Shown here: positions 36,001-48,000 of the stretch, one piece after another | Numbering within the stretch: position 1 is the first letter of the stretch | How the letters are laid out: each line of letters begins with the position of its first letter | DNA from: Muricea muricata | Lineage: Eukaryota > Cnidaria > Anthozoa > Malacalcyonacea > Plexauridae | Direction: 5' to 3' | Length of the DNA stretch: 64,000 nt | Assembly (NCBI GenBank): GCA_963855995.1 | Contig: OY979719.1 | Coordinates: 17,083,312 to 17,147,311, forward strand | The notes under the pieces: generated by a model | What the model was told of the DNA's origin: nothing | Database searches by the model: none | Seen by the model: only the letters and a program-made list of their open reading frames with translations | Translations under genes and position numbers: made by a program

Positions 36001-39000
36001 AAAAATATTTGTAGATAATTGCGGATAATAATAATAATAATTGTTTGATAACTAGCATATAGTGGCATATTATTAAAATGCGTTTACAATAATTCGATAA
36101 ATTAAGCTAATATAATTTGAGACTTTACACCGTGTATTTATATTAAATAAATGCTGAACTTATATGAATTAATCAAATAATGCTACTCTTAAAAGTATTT
36201 AAATGTTCTGAACTCCGTATTTAATATATTATATTCGGTCAAATTTGCACCGAATAACAAATTTTTAAAAAAATCTTCCGTTCATTTATCACTTTCAGGT
36301 TGGCAGAGAATTGACATAGATGTTGTCTGTGAATTATGTCTTTATTTTAATGTGTATGGTTATTTTGTGTATAGTATACAAGTTTGTATGTTAGTTGGAT
36401 GTCTTGAAAGCACTTAAAGTTCTTAAATTTATCAAAAAAGTGCTTGAAAGTCCTTGATTTCATCTTTTTTAATATTTTTTTGTATATTGAATTTAATGGG
36501 GTCCTTTCATTTTTAATATTTTTCTTCACATTGAAAAGATTCCTTGAAAGACCTTCAATTTTACTCTTCTTGACCGACACGTACCCTGGGTCATTTATAG
36601 CCACGATGTGGTATATCAAGGTAATTGAAATGGTGCATTTGTTAACGGTGCTGGTGCATTTTTTGTTGGTCTTGCTACGTTTTTCAACCGTCCTGCCCCA
36701 ACCGGTTTTTTCTCTTCCTCCACCAATCTTTATAAAGGTTTACAGTCCTCTTGTTCAACAGGAACATTTGGGCGATGTAGACCCCTTGTAGACACACAAA
36801 AGCAACATACAGATAATCCAACTCTTCAACATCGGAAAATAACGTGGCAAAGAACGACAAGAAACACGGACAGCTAACAAGCACGGCTAATTTTGCACAG
36901 ACGAGAAGATTTTGTTTTCCTTTTCTACGTTGTATGGTCTGTGTCTGCTTGTAATGACGGGATAAGCTGACAGCTGTTTGGGTAAGCTTGAAAATATTAT
37001 ACAGCATTATCATTGACAAGGGTATTATGTAAAAGTAGAGCGTCGCATTCGCGGTTCCAAACCAACAACTTGTTTCGTAATATGCAAGGAAGACGTTAGT
37101 TTTGTCCAAGGTGACACAAATCGCAACAAACACGGCTGGAGCAAGCCACACGAAGATGGAATATTTGATGAATTTAGACCGTTGTCTAGTGGCTATTCTT
37201 CCAAAGAAAGGTTGTGAAAAAATTTTATAAGTATCGTACGAAATTACGGTGAGGACCATAAATGATACTTTGTGAAGGTAATGTTCCAGTATTGCGCCGG
37301 CTTCGCATACTGTTGTCCCGACAAAAAGAGAGATTGCAATGGGCCACACAAGTTGCGACAAACCCAAAGAAAAGCACAAGTTCATCACATTCAATCCTGG
37401 GACATTTCTCAACTGTCGAAATAATCCGTAAGTGATTAGAACTAGTGAATGGCAAGTCAGCGAGACACTGAAACAAATAAGTGTCGCAGTTCGTAATGCA
37501 TAATTGAATGATGTGTTCATAACGTGCAACGAAGGCATTGAGGGCATTTTGTATTGTTTGGGTATCTCCATAAAATACATTCGTGCTATCTTACAGAAAC
37601 AAACACTTGTTTATATTGTTACAGGCTCTTGAATTTAATGACAATGAAAGGCAATCTTTAAACTCCTAGAATAATGCAAGAATTTTGCCTTCTGGGCATA
37701 TATAAACGCTGTTAAAAGGTTTTAGAATTAATTATTGCTACTTTAGTAAAATTGGAACATTCTTCATGCTATATGCTGAATGCTGTGATGTAATAGGTGC
37801 CACCTTAGTGAAAACTCGGACCACGGTCTGAAACACATTCATGAAACAATGTTGAAATTGATAAGCTCCTTGTATGTTTCCATGGCGGTTATTAATCAAA
37901 GTATAATTTTGTGGAAAGCTCGGATCTTTATCAGTGCTGATGATCATGCATTATTATATATTGATCCAAGAATTTACGTGCAGACAATCAAATGAAAATG
38001 GACCTTTAGCCTTTTAGACGAAATTTTGAAAAAATTTCAAACAGGCAAAAATATTGCCACATCTTGAAAAGCATCCTAAACTTAGTAAAATTGCAAAGTT
38101 TGGTTGTGAAATGTTCTAAAATATGGAAAATATAGCCTTGCGAATTTGGCAAATTCTGTATACATTTGTATTACGGGTGTAAAATAATACCCAGTTGATC
38201 CCCTTGGGTATTCATTTCTTACGGATAATACATAACTACAGAAAATTTGCCAACTTCGCAAGGCTATATCTTCTACAGTTTACAACATTTTACAACCAAA
38301 CTTTGCAATTTTACTATGTTTAGAATGCCCTTTCAAGCTGTGGTAATATTTTTTCCTATTTCGATTTTTTTTTCAAAATTTCGTCTAAAGGTCCAATATT
38401 TTAATTCTGTGTGTACATGTAATACAAGTCATCTTTATCGTCATGATCCTACTGAAGATGACTTGCACTACGTGTCGAAACGTTTAGAATTAAAATGTTG
38501 ACAATTTACGAAGTATCAATAGTTTTGTGTTTTATTAATATACTCTACGACAGTCGACAATACTACAGGTATATGTATCACAAAATACCTCGGTACCACA
38601 GAATACCGGTCGTATTTATTTTCAGTGTAAAATTTGAAAGAAACGTGCAAAATACTTTATTCTCGTAAATATATATTAATTTTGGTGTTAATTGACACAT
38701 AAATAAGAAAAATGAATATTTTAATAAAAATTCTTAAAAGTAACGAGGATAAAGTTTAAATATAATTCATTGTTTTTGATACCACTTTTTTGCTAAATGC
38801 TCGTAAAATAAGGACGTTTGAAAATAAGCTTGCAAACCAATATAAATTATGTTCATAGACATTTGTACTAAGCGATAAAACATTCCTGCCATTCAAGAAT
38901 AACAGGGAGCAATCAAATTTTTTATTTGTAATAAAAGAACGCGATCTTTCAACATTATTGATGAACCTGATATATTGTAGTTTATACAATACCTTGTTAA

Positions 39001-42000
39001 ATTCAGATCGTGTAATTGGTTGATTTTGGTCCCGTGATGTCGAATAGAAAGTTCTATTTCCCAAGAGTGCAATAGGAAAATACTATTGCACTCTCCAGAG
39101 TGCAAAAGTACTATACGTTTTTTACTATTGCACTCTTTCTGTTTTCAATAAATCCCATCCGACAAAACATTTCTCGGACGGTGATCTTTTAATAAATTGT
39201 TTTTATTTGAAAAGCAATAGCCTATTTTGGTATTATATAAAACAAATAATGAATGTTTTTATTCTTGCTATAGTAAGAATATTTTCATTCGGTGAAAGAT
39301 GAAATGTTCTATTCAACTTGGCTATCGCCTCGTTGATTGGAACATTACATCTTTCATCTCATGAAAATATTCTTACTATTGCACTCATAAACATTCATTA
39401 CTTGTATAATATACCATGGGTATTATGTAGTGACTTTAGTATTAACCTTCCACTAAATTAGATAGCAATATCTATAGAGTATTACAATACAGCATCAAAG
39501 ACCAAATCCTGGTTCAATTTGATAAACCGTTACTTATTTATTGCCACACTGGTATTCTGTGGTACATTAGGATTTTATCCAAATAATGTTAGGCTTGGAA
39601 AATACAAGAATATGCTAAATCTAACCGCAACACCCCACAGGAAGAAAAACTACAGGGAAAACCGTTTCAAAAAACCAATAATAGTCCATGTATATACTTG
39701 TGACATAAAGTATGAATGATAGAAAATTGTGTGGTATTCTGTGGTACATACGCTTGCAATAGTTCGTTTAAGTATTCGTGGTTGATCTATTGTTTTGTTG
39801 ATAAGCACTTCTGTTTATGGTTGACCACACGAGTTACAAAGAATTATATAGTAGAGCAAAGCCGGATGTTTTCTTGCGAGAATATTCCATGAAATATTGC
39901 ATGATTACTCGCGAAAGAATGTCCAATTTGGCTACATGTAAAACTATTTTCCCACACGTATTTTAGCATTTCGCAACAAAATTTTGCAACTTTACCAATT
40001 TCATTATGTTCTTTCAGACTATTTCCATTTTTGCCCAAATGTAAAAAAGATAAGGTAGTCTTCTTCTGAATGTGTGAAGAATGGTGTGCGAAAATGGGAT
40101 TCGTTACTCACATTGCTACTGTGACTGGGCAAAATTTCTAATAATGATATAGCAGTTTCTTTTGCCGTCTTTTCAGCCGGCTAATTGTTCCGCCTTTGAC
40201 TTTGTTAAGTATCATGTGGGCTTTACCGCTTACTTGGGATTTTTCCGACAGGAAATGTATACATGAGCGCTTAGAAACTAATCAACTACATATAGTCTTT
40301 TTGAAAATACTTCAAAGGCACTTTGTATATAATGTATGACCTACATAATTGTTAAATACATTACACCTTGAGCGACATGGTCTAATTGATCGTTTTTGTG
40401 TGGAATGTTGATCTTTCAACGGCATTTTCTGGAATCTGGATAAATACCAACCTTAAGTGATCAGGCTTCGTGATAGATAGATTTTGCGTAAAAAGGAATA
40501 AATAAAGCCTATCAAGGAAAACTTGTGAAAGAAAACTTGTTCGTCAAACAGACGCGTAAGTGAACTCGTCAAGAAAGTTGCGAAGCCTCGCCTGTACGGG
40601 GCTTTCAGCCGGCTAACATTTTTCCGACAGGAAATGTTGAAGCGATTAGAAACTAATCAACTACATTGTATATAATGTATCACCTATATAATTGTTAAAT
40701 ATATTATACACAAAGAGGCATGGTCCAATTAATTGATCGTTTTTGTGTGTGAATGTTGATCTTTCAAGGGCATTTTCTGGAAAGATACCAACCTTAAGTG
40801 ATCAGGCTTCGTGATAGCGCATTTTTAGAAGATTTCTGTCACATCATAGTATTGAGGGATTGGTCATTATTTATGCCGACAAGCGTGTTTAAGGATATCT
40901 TAATAGGATACCCTAAAGGTCGAAATGTCGAGAGAGCACTGGGTTGGAGTTTGGGTTAGGGTCCCAGTGCGAAATGTCTCTGGGGACGAGAATGGATCCC
41001 ACTGCTCTCTCGATATTTCTACTTTTAGGGTATCCTATAAAGCCAAGACCTTTCATATATATGTTTTCTTTGCCACATTTTAGCTATGCACCAATCCTCT
41101 CACAACAGCGGTGTAATACATTCTGGTATATACTACACCCCTGGAACAATGAAGGCGAAACTGTGCGTTAAGGGACTCGATATGACGTATGCGTATTGTA
41201 AAAGTAAAGGAATTCCTTTCAGGAAATGTGGAAAGGTAACTGCTATCGACATAACATTCTCACTTTCGATTCACAGGCGTACAAATAGCCGAACTATAGA
41301 ATTATTTCAATTCTGTCTTAGCTCATCGTGGCAGTCGAGGACGAAGAAATTCCCAGACTCCTGAATTTATATGAAAGAGGACAGGAGAACGGCGCTAAAG
41401 ATCTAAAACTGTTAGATAGACATGAAATAAAAGATGTGGAACCGAATTGTGAAGTAAGTAAAAGCTTGTTTGTTTGTTTGATTGTCTATTTATTTTTTCA
41501 TTTATTTTTGTTTATTTCCTGGAAGGTTGTTTGTTTGTTTACTTTTTTTGTTTGTTTTTTTTGTTTGTTTTTTGTTTGTTTACTTGTTTGTTTGGTTGCT
41601 TGGTCGGTTAGTCGGTTGGTTGGTTGGTTGGTTGGTTGGTTGGTTAGTTGGTTGGTTGGTTGGTTGGTTGGTTGGTTGGTTGGTTGGTTGGTTGGTTGGA
41701 TAACGTAATAAAGACCATGGTAATATCACAGTCTCATTTCGTTTGCATGACCAGAAACAACGTGGAACGTAAAAACTTAAACCTATCCTTATTAGGGTGT
41801 TCACGCGATTCACTCCCCTCATACCGGTATAGTGGACTGGGCTGAGGTTGCTAGATCGTATGGAGAGGAGTTTCAGAGGTCTGGAGGCGAAGTAAAACTT
41901 AACTTTCAAGTAAGAAGTTAAGAAATGATAATACTTGAAGTGCGTTAATCCGAGTTCACGTCAGGACTTGTGACTAGGTTTCATTCAAATCATTCTGTTT

Positions 42001-45000
42001 TGTTTAGGTAAGCAAGTTTGAGAGAAGTGCACGTAGGTCTACTATTTTTGCTTATTTCACGTGAGCCCACATCTTTGGGATTTTTCCATTCGATCTCCGA
42101 GAACCTCGAGAAACTAAGCAACGTAAAAAGTGACTTTAAAGCCTGGTTCATACTTAACGAATAATCGGGGATTTTCTGTTTTACACGTATGTGAATGGGA
42201 CAAACATTAGATTGCTTTTCCAATGGTACAGACTTTACTCATTCCCATCGGTCAGAAGAAGCCGTTCACGACAAGTGTGAGGCAGACTTAAAGTTGTAGA
42301 GCTGTATGTCTCGAACTTGTTTTAGTCTTATATTGCCAGAAAGGCGAAAGGCTCGATGCAAGTTGTGGATTTACTGGCTTAATGCAATTTATCAAGTTGT
42401 CTCAAGTCCGAAAATCAGTTTTGATGCAACTTGATATTCGAAGACTTGCTGTTAGTCGTTGAAACAACTTCCATCAAGCTTGTGGATAAAAAGTCTCCAC
42501 AATCAACTTGCATCAAGCCTATTGACAACTTGCAGTAGACTTGTTAGCATTGGGCGGGAGCAAGTGATGCGAACGCATCCTGATGTCGGCTTGATGACTG
42601 CAAGGTAACAAATACGCATGAACTTGCGGGGGTTTGCCTGTGTAGTTGATGAAAGAGATTGTTTTAGAAGGTAACAATTCATTAAATAAATAATTCATTA
42701 TTTTAAATTAATTAATAAATAATGTTAAATCATAACATTGTAACTTGTAAGACTTTCCAAATCTTCTGTGAATTATATTTTGCCATCGTCAACTGTATTT
42801 ACAGATCAGCAGCATCCTGTTCAAATAACTGGACGCCAAGGACAAGAGCTATTTAGTGGCTATGTGGTCACATGTGCTGGACTGCACTCGGACCGTCTGG
42901 CCAAACTATCCGGGTGTGATGCACAACCGCGCGTCGTGCCATTTCGTGGTGAATACCTGAAAGTTTCAGCAGAAAAAGGAAAGCAATTAGTTCATGGAAA
43001 TATCTATCCAGTAAGAACTGCTTATACATGAATACCATTGATTTTATTTCTTTATTTTAAAGTGGCTCAATAGCCAGAATCATTAGAATTCTCTTTACTA
43101 TAAAATGTTTTATAGTGAATGCTTGGACTTTATTTTAGGTCATTACACAGCACTATAGTACTGTTCTTAGTATTTCAAAAGGAATTTCTTCAAAGTTTGC
43201 CCAAACATAGGAATCGTGTTTCCCGTTTGAACTAATTTTAAGTTTTGCATAAACTCCACACCTTATCCATGAAAAAATAACACCTCTCCAATTATGAAGA
43301 CAATCAGTAAAGCTGTGCGATGACCTAAACGTGCACAATAAAAGATTCTATGTCAAAAGAAGTACAGTGTGCCATCTGCCAAGTAATCATGTTCAGTAAT
43401 GAAAATTATAAGTCACCAGAAATTTGGAAATTTATAAACCAGAAATTTATATTTCATTATAGTACGCTAGAGTTCAGCTTACCAATCATTGATATACAAT
43501 TCTTTCTTGTTTCTTTATGTCCCTGATCCAACGCTGCCTTTTCTTGGAGTTCATTTCACTCCACGTATGGACGGCAGCGTGTTATTGGGACCTAATGCTG
43601 TGTTGGCATTCGCAAGGGAGGGATACAAGATGGGTACTGTTAATGTCGGCGACTTCGTGGAGTCTATTTCTTTCAGGTGAGTTAGTTATGTTTTTGCTAT
43701 GTACATGTTTGTACCTGGCAGCTCTAGCAGTATTATACTGGGCTTCTTTTTCACAATCATCCTCTAGAGATATAAAAAAAACTACTCATATTAATCTGAC
43801 ACTGCAAAGAACAACGAAAAATTCGTTGTCTCAAGCCGGATTTAAACTCGCATCTTTAGGTTTCTGCCAATTGAGCTATGGAGGGATTGATTGCGAGTCC
43901 AATTTAAGTGCACGAAATATTTTCGTGACGACTTAACGCTTGCCTTTGGGGACGCGTCCTCAAAGATGCGAGTTCAAATCCCGCTCGAAACAACGAATTT
44001 TTCGTTGTTCTCTGCAGAGTCAGATTAATATGAATCTAGTTTTTCATATCTCTGTGGATGGTTCTGAAATAAAATTGAAACACTGTGTGTCAACAAAGGC
44101 ATACAATAATTTAGAGTCAACTATTTACATCATATGTTCAAGCATGAACAAGTGGTCTACAATAGTGGTAAAATCATTGATGTGAATTACCATTCAGTCT
44201 GGTTCACATTTTGCCGAAGCCATTTGCAAAAATTTCGGCTTGAAATGAGCACTAAAGGTTGGTTAAAGTCAATAATTTGCATCTCATGCCGTTACAAAAA
44301 CGTCTGGTGTGTGGTGTACTTTTCCAATCTCATTGAATTGCAACAAGTCTGTTAAAATCAGGCTAGCTTGCTCCAACTTCTCATCTGCAGACTTGTCGCA
44401 ACTTGTTGAAACAACGTGTAGAAATCCTGTGGATAACAAGTTTTGACAATCAACTTGCAACAAGTCTGTAAACAACTTCCAACAGACTTGTCGTCAACAA
44501 GCTGTTGCAGGCGTTCCGAACGCGCCTTAGTCACTGATCTCATGATAGACTGGATATAGCTTCTGTGGATATCAAAAGATACAATACAAAATTCACTTCC
44601 GGGGACCACTTTTGATGTAAACTTGTCACAAACAACTTTGTTTACTGCAACAATGTTGATAAATAATTGCAGAGTGCTTAAAATATTACAAAATTGTACG
44701 TTCTTGCTCTTTTCCCACCAAGTATTCCTTTTCAAATTTGTATCACACGGGCTCTGCGGTCCCCGGAAGTGAAATTTGCATTAAAATTGAGCTTCACTTT
44801 TGATATCCATAGAAGCTATATCCAGTCTACTATGAGACCAGTGACCTTAGTATCGCTTGTTGTTGATAGCAAATTTGTGTTAAGACGTCAGCAGAATTGT
44901 TGGCAGTTTCGTCGCTTTTGGCTGTATGCAAATTATGAACCCTCAGTAAATTGGTTACGGTGGTGGTCTCTCAGTTAAAAACCAATTGTGGGGAAAAACC

Positions 45001-48000
45001 CTTGGTTCATGGGTTCATGACATGCCATACTATTTGAAAATTGGGTATTTCCATTGAGTAATATATTTAATTTGTTTTGCAGAGGTTTGAGGAAGCTGGC
45101 TACGAAACACTGGAAGTTTGGTGCGAGTGAATTTTACCACGGTTTGAACAGACGTGCTCAAGTGAAACGATTACAGAAATATGTCCCAAGCTTACGGCAA
45201 GAAGATTTGACGAGGTAGGATTAGAATTCAGAGTTAGTTTACATGAATCCTGATTGCGTTTCATTCCCGAGCGACACTTCCGTGTTTAATCCGCGTTTAG
45301 ATGAAAGATTGAGTCGAGGAATGAAAAATTACACAAAATCAAAATCTCATTCTTGACCGACTCTCTTTTTGTTCGGCGATTTTAGCACTTGTACATTTGA
45401 GCACAGAAATGAAACTTGCGAACAACTTTTCTTTCAGTCATGATGAATGTCGATTTCAATCCGAGATTCATTCCTGGGTAAAATCCCGATCCAAGTTGAC
45501 ATGATTATGGTCAATCAACATTTTATTACTGATCGAGCGTTGAAATGTCGATTCAGCATGTCGATCAGGAATGAAAAATGGAATCAACTCTACCTGGAAT
45601 GAGTTGTAACTTAATCCGGACTTATATAAGTCAGGGAGGCAGAGGGAATTTTACTTACTTTCTCGAGGGACTAATTCTATTGTTGATAATATTGTAGTTT
45701 AGATGTCCCTTAATATGAATTCGAATGTTGTTTCGGCAGATTTTTCTTAAGTAATGTGTTAAACATGGTTTTCTGTTTGACTTCAAAACATTCGAAAAGG
45801 CGCCATTTTGTTTCTAATTTTAGTACAAGAAACGAGCCCACGATATTATCGATCAGCGTGCCACGAGGTAACTTCATGTATGACATTAATACGCAAAATA
45901 TTCATGCTTTCGCATGGGTAGTCATAGCGTCAATGCTCAAAACATTTGATATAATTTATAGTTATTCTGATTCGTGAAATATGTATAATTCATTTCTCTT
46001 TTTGTTGTTTTAAAAAATTAAAAATATTTTGAATGACTCAAACAACTGTGAGGCACAAATATCCTGGCAAATGAATCATTGTTACACAGTCATGCCTATG
46101 CTCATACGTGACCGGTCTAAGGGTGCCCACCAGCTGCTGCACTTAAAATATGGTATGCTCAATATATTATCATCACCTAAAATGATGTATTCCTTTTGAT
46201 AACCCCCCCCTTGTTACAGATTTATTTTGGTTTTATTGGAAGCAAGAAATCAAGTAGCAGTGGAGGTCATCTGCAGTTTGTTTAATTTTAATGAACGTTC
46301 TCCAGTTTCTTTAAGTATTCTTGTTTTAAAATATTTCAGTACAAAGTATAAATGATTTTCCATTACCACCTTTTTTTCCCTTTGCATGAAAATTAGTGAA
46401 CCGTTTTTGAATCGACCCTCCCCCTATAATTAAAGAAGATAACACAAAGAGTTCCTTCCTTGTCCGCCATGGTCATATCCAAACAACATTATTCAATTAA
46501 CATTACTTCCCTTATTTTAACCGTGGTGCTGTCGAAAGAAAAATTACCAAACGAACAGGTTCCCCGAGTGGTCTGGTGCATAGCAATCGAACCGTAGGTA
46601 GTTATGGGCTGTCCATTAAGGGAAATAACACCACCGTAAATCAAGCAGCATGTACATTTTACAGCATTCATTGCGAACAATCGGACATTGAGCAAAAACG
46701 ACTGAAAAAAATGCCAAGGAAAATATCCCGGGATATAAAACTTTAACAACACAAAGAAAATAACCTCCTCTCTTGTGCTTGTCCTTCAACAGACGTTCAA
46801 TGTGCTTTGTGAAATGACATAGGCATACGGGATCTCTGTCAACTGGGGGGGGGGGGGCTGTCATTTGTTTCCCGAATTCCTCCATGGCCAGTGTCTCAGC
46901 GTCCAAACTCCCCAAAATTTGGAAATAAATTCCCCGAAAAATTGCAGTTTCCAATTTATTTTTTTTGGGGGGGGGAGCTGCAGCCCTCCCAGCCCCCCTG
47001 GCTCGTACGCCTATGTGAAATGATTTCCGACCGCAATGCATTCTGAAAATGTACATACACCAACTTAATTGAAAAATACTCGGCTTCACCTCGTATTTCA
47101 ACCTGTCTCGGAGGAAGTCCTACTTGTGTTTGAACTATTACAAGTATTAAAGTTCTTCAAGCATCACCACGGCAGAGAAATGGAAGAATAATCATCTTTA
47201 GACATCACCACAGATGAAAGGAAGACGGTGATATAATTTTCTTCTCTATACGTCATCAGGCAGGAACTTGAAAGGTGAACTTTAGACATCGCCACATTAG
47301 GAAATGTAAGGAACTTTTCATTTAGGTTACGGTAGCAGAAGGGAGGAACTGATCAGTTAAGTTAGCATATAATTTTCTAGTTGATACATCACCATATATG
47401 GCAGAAGGAGGGAGGGACTGTTCATAGACTTTCACAGTGGGTGAGGATAAAAAAATTGAGGATACCATATTTTAATTGCACCAGCCGGTGCCTCCCCCCC
47501 ACCCCGCCTTATGACCGGTCACATATGAGCATAGGCATGGCTGCGTGACAATGGTTCGTCTGGCTATTTGCGCTTCACAGTTGTTTGAGTCATTCAAAAA
47601 AATTTTAATTTTTTAAAACAACAAAAAGAGAAATGAATTATATATATTTCACGAATCAGAAAACTATAAATTATATCAAATGTTTTGAGCATTGACGCTG
47701 TGACTACCCATGCGAAAGCATGAATATTTTGCGTATTAATGTCATACATGAAGTTACTCGGTGGCACGCTGATCGAAAATATCGTGGGCTCGTTTCTCGT
47801 ACTAAAATTAGAAACAAAATGGCGCCTTTTCGAATGTTTTGAAGTCAAGCAGAAAACCATGTTTAACACATTACTCAAGAAAAATCTGCCGAAACAACAT
47901 TCGAATTCGTATTTAGGGACATCTAAACTACAATATTATCAACAATAGAATTAGTCCCTCGAGAAAGTAAGTGTGCATACATTTTTGACCCTCTGCCTCC

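Larger units (their letters stand above)
37581..41083. other. Repeat-rich end of L2HGDH intron 2
   Basis: No coding exon. It contains palindromes at 37998-38396, 39228-39412 and 40904-41038, AGAGTGCAATAG motifs at 39065-39135, and two related copies of GCCGGCTAA...TTTTTCCGACAGGAAATG at about 40175-40500 and 40610-40820. The last palindrome ends 46 bp before exon 3. Confidence 0.6.

Noticed and set aside
38420-38490. Hammerhead ribozyme suggested by CTGAAGATGA and GTCGAAACG
   Set aside because: The core would need CTGATGA and a fitting third stem; neither could be drawn convincingly.
41328-41708. 126-codon frame with Val-Gly-Trp-Leu repeats
   Set aside because: It begins in L2HGDH exon 4 and runs through the donor into a (GGTT)n microsatellite.
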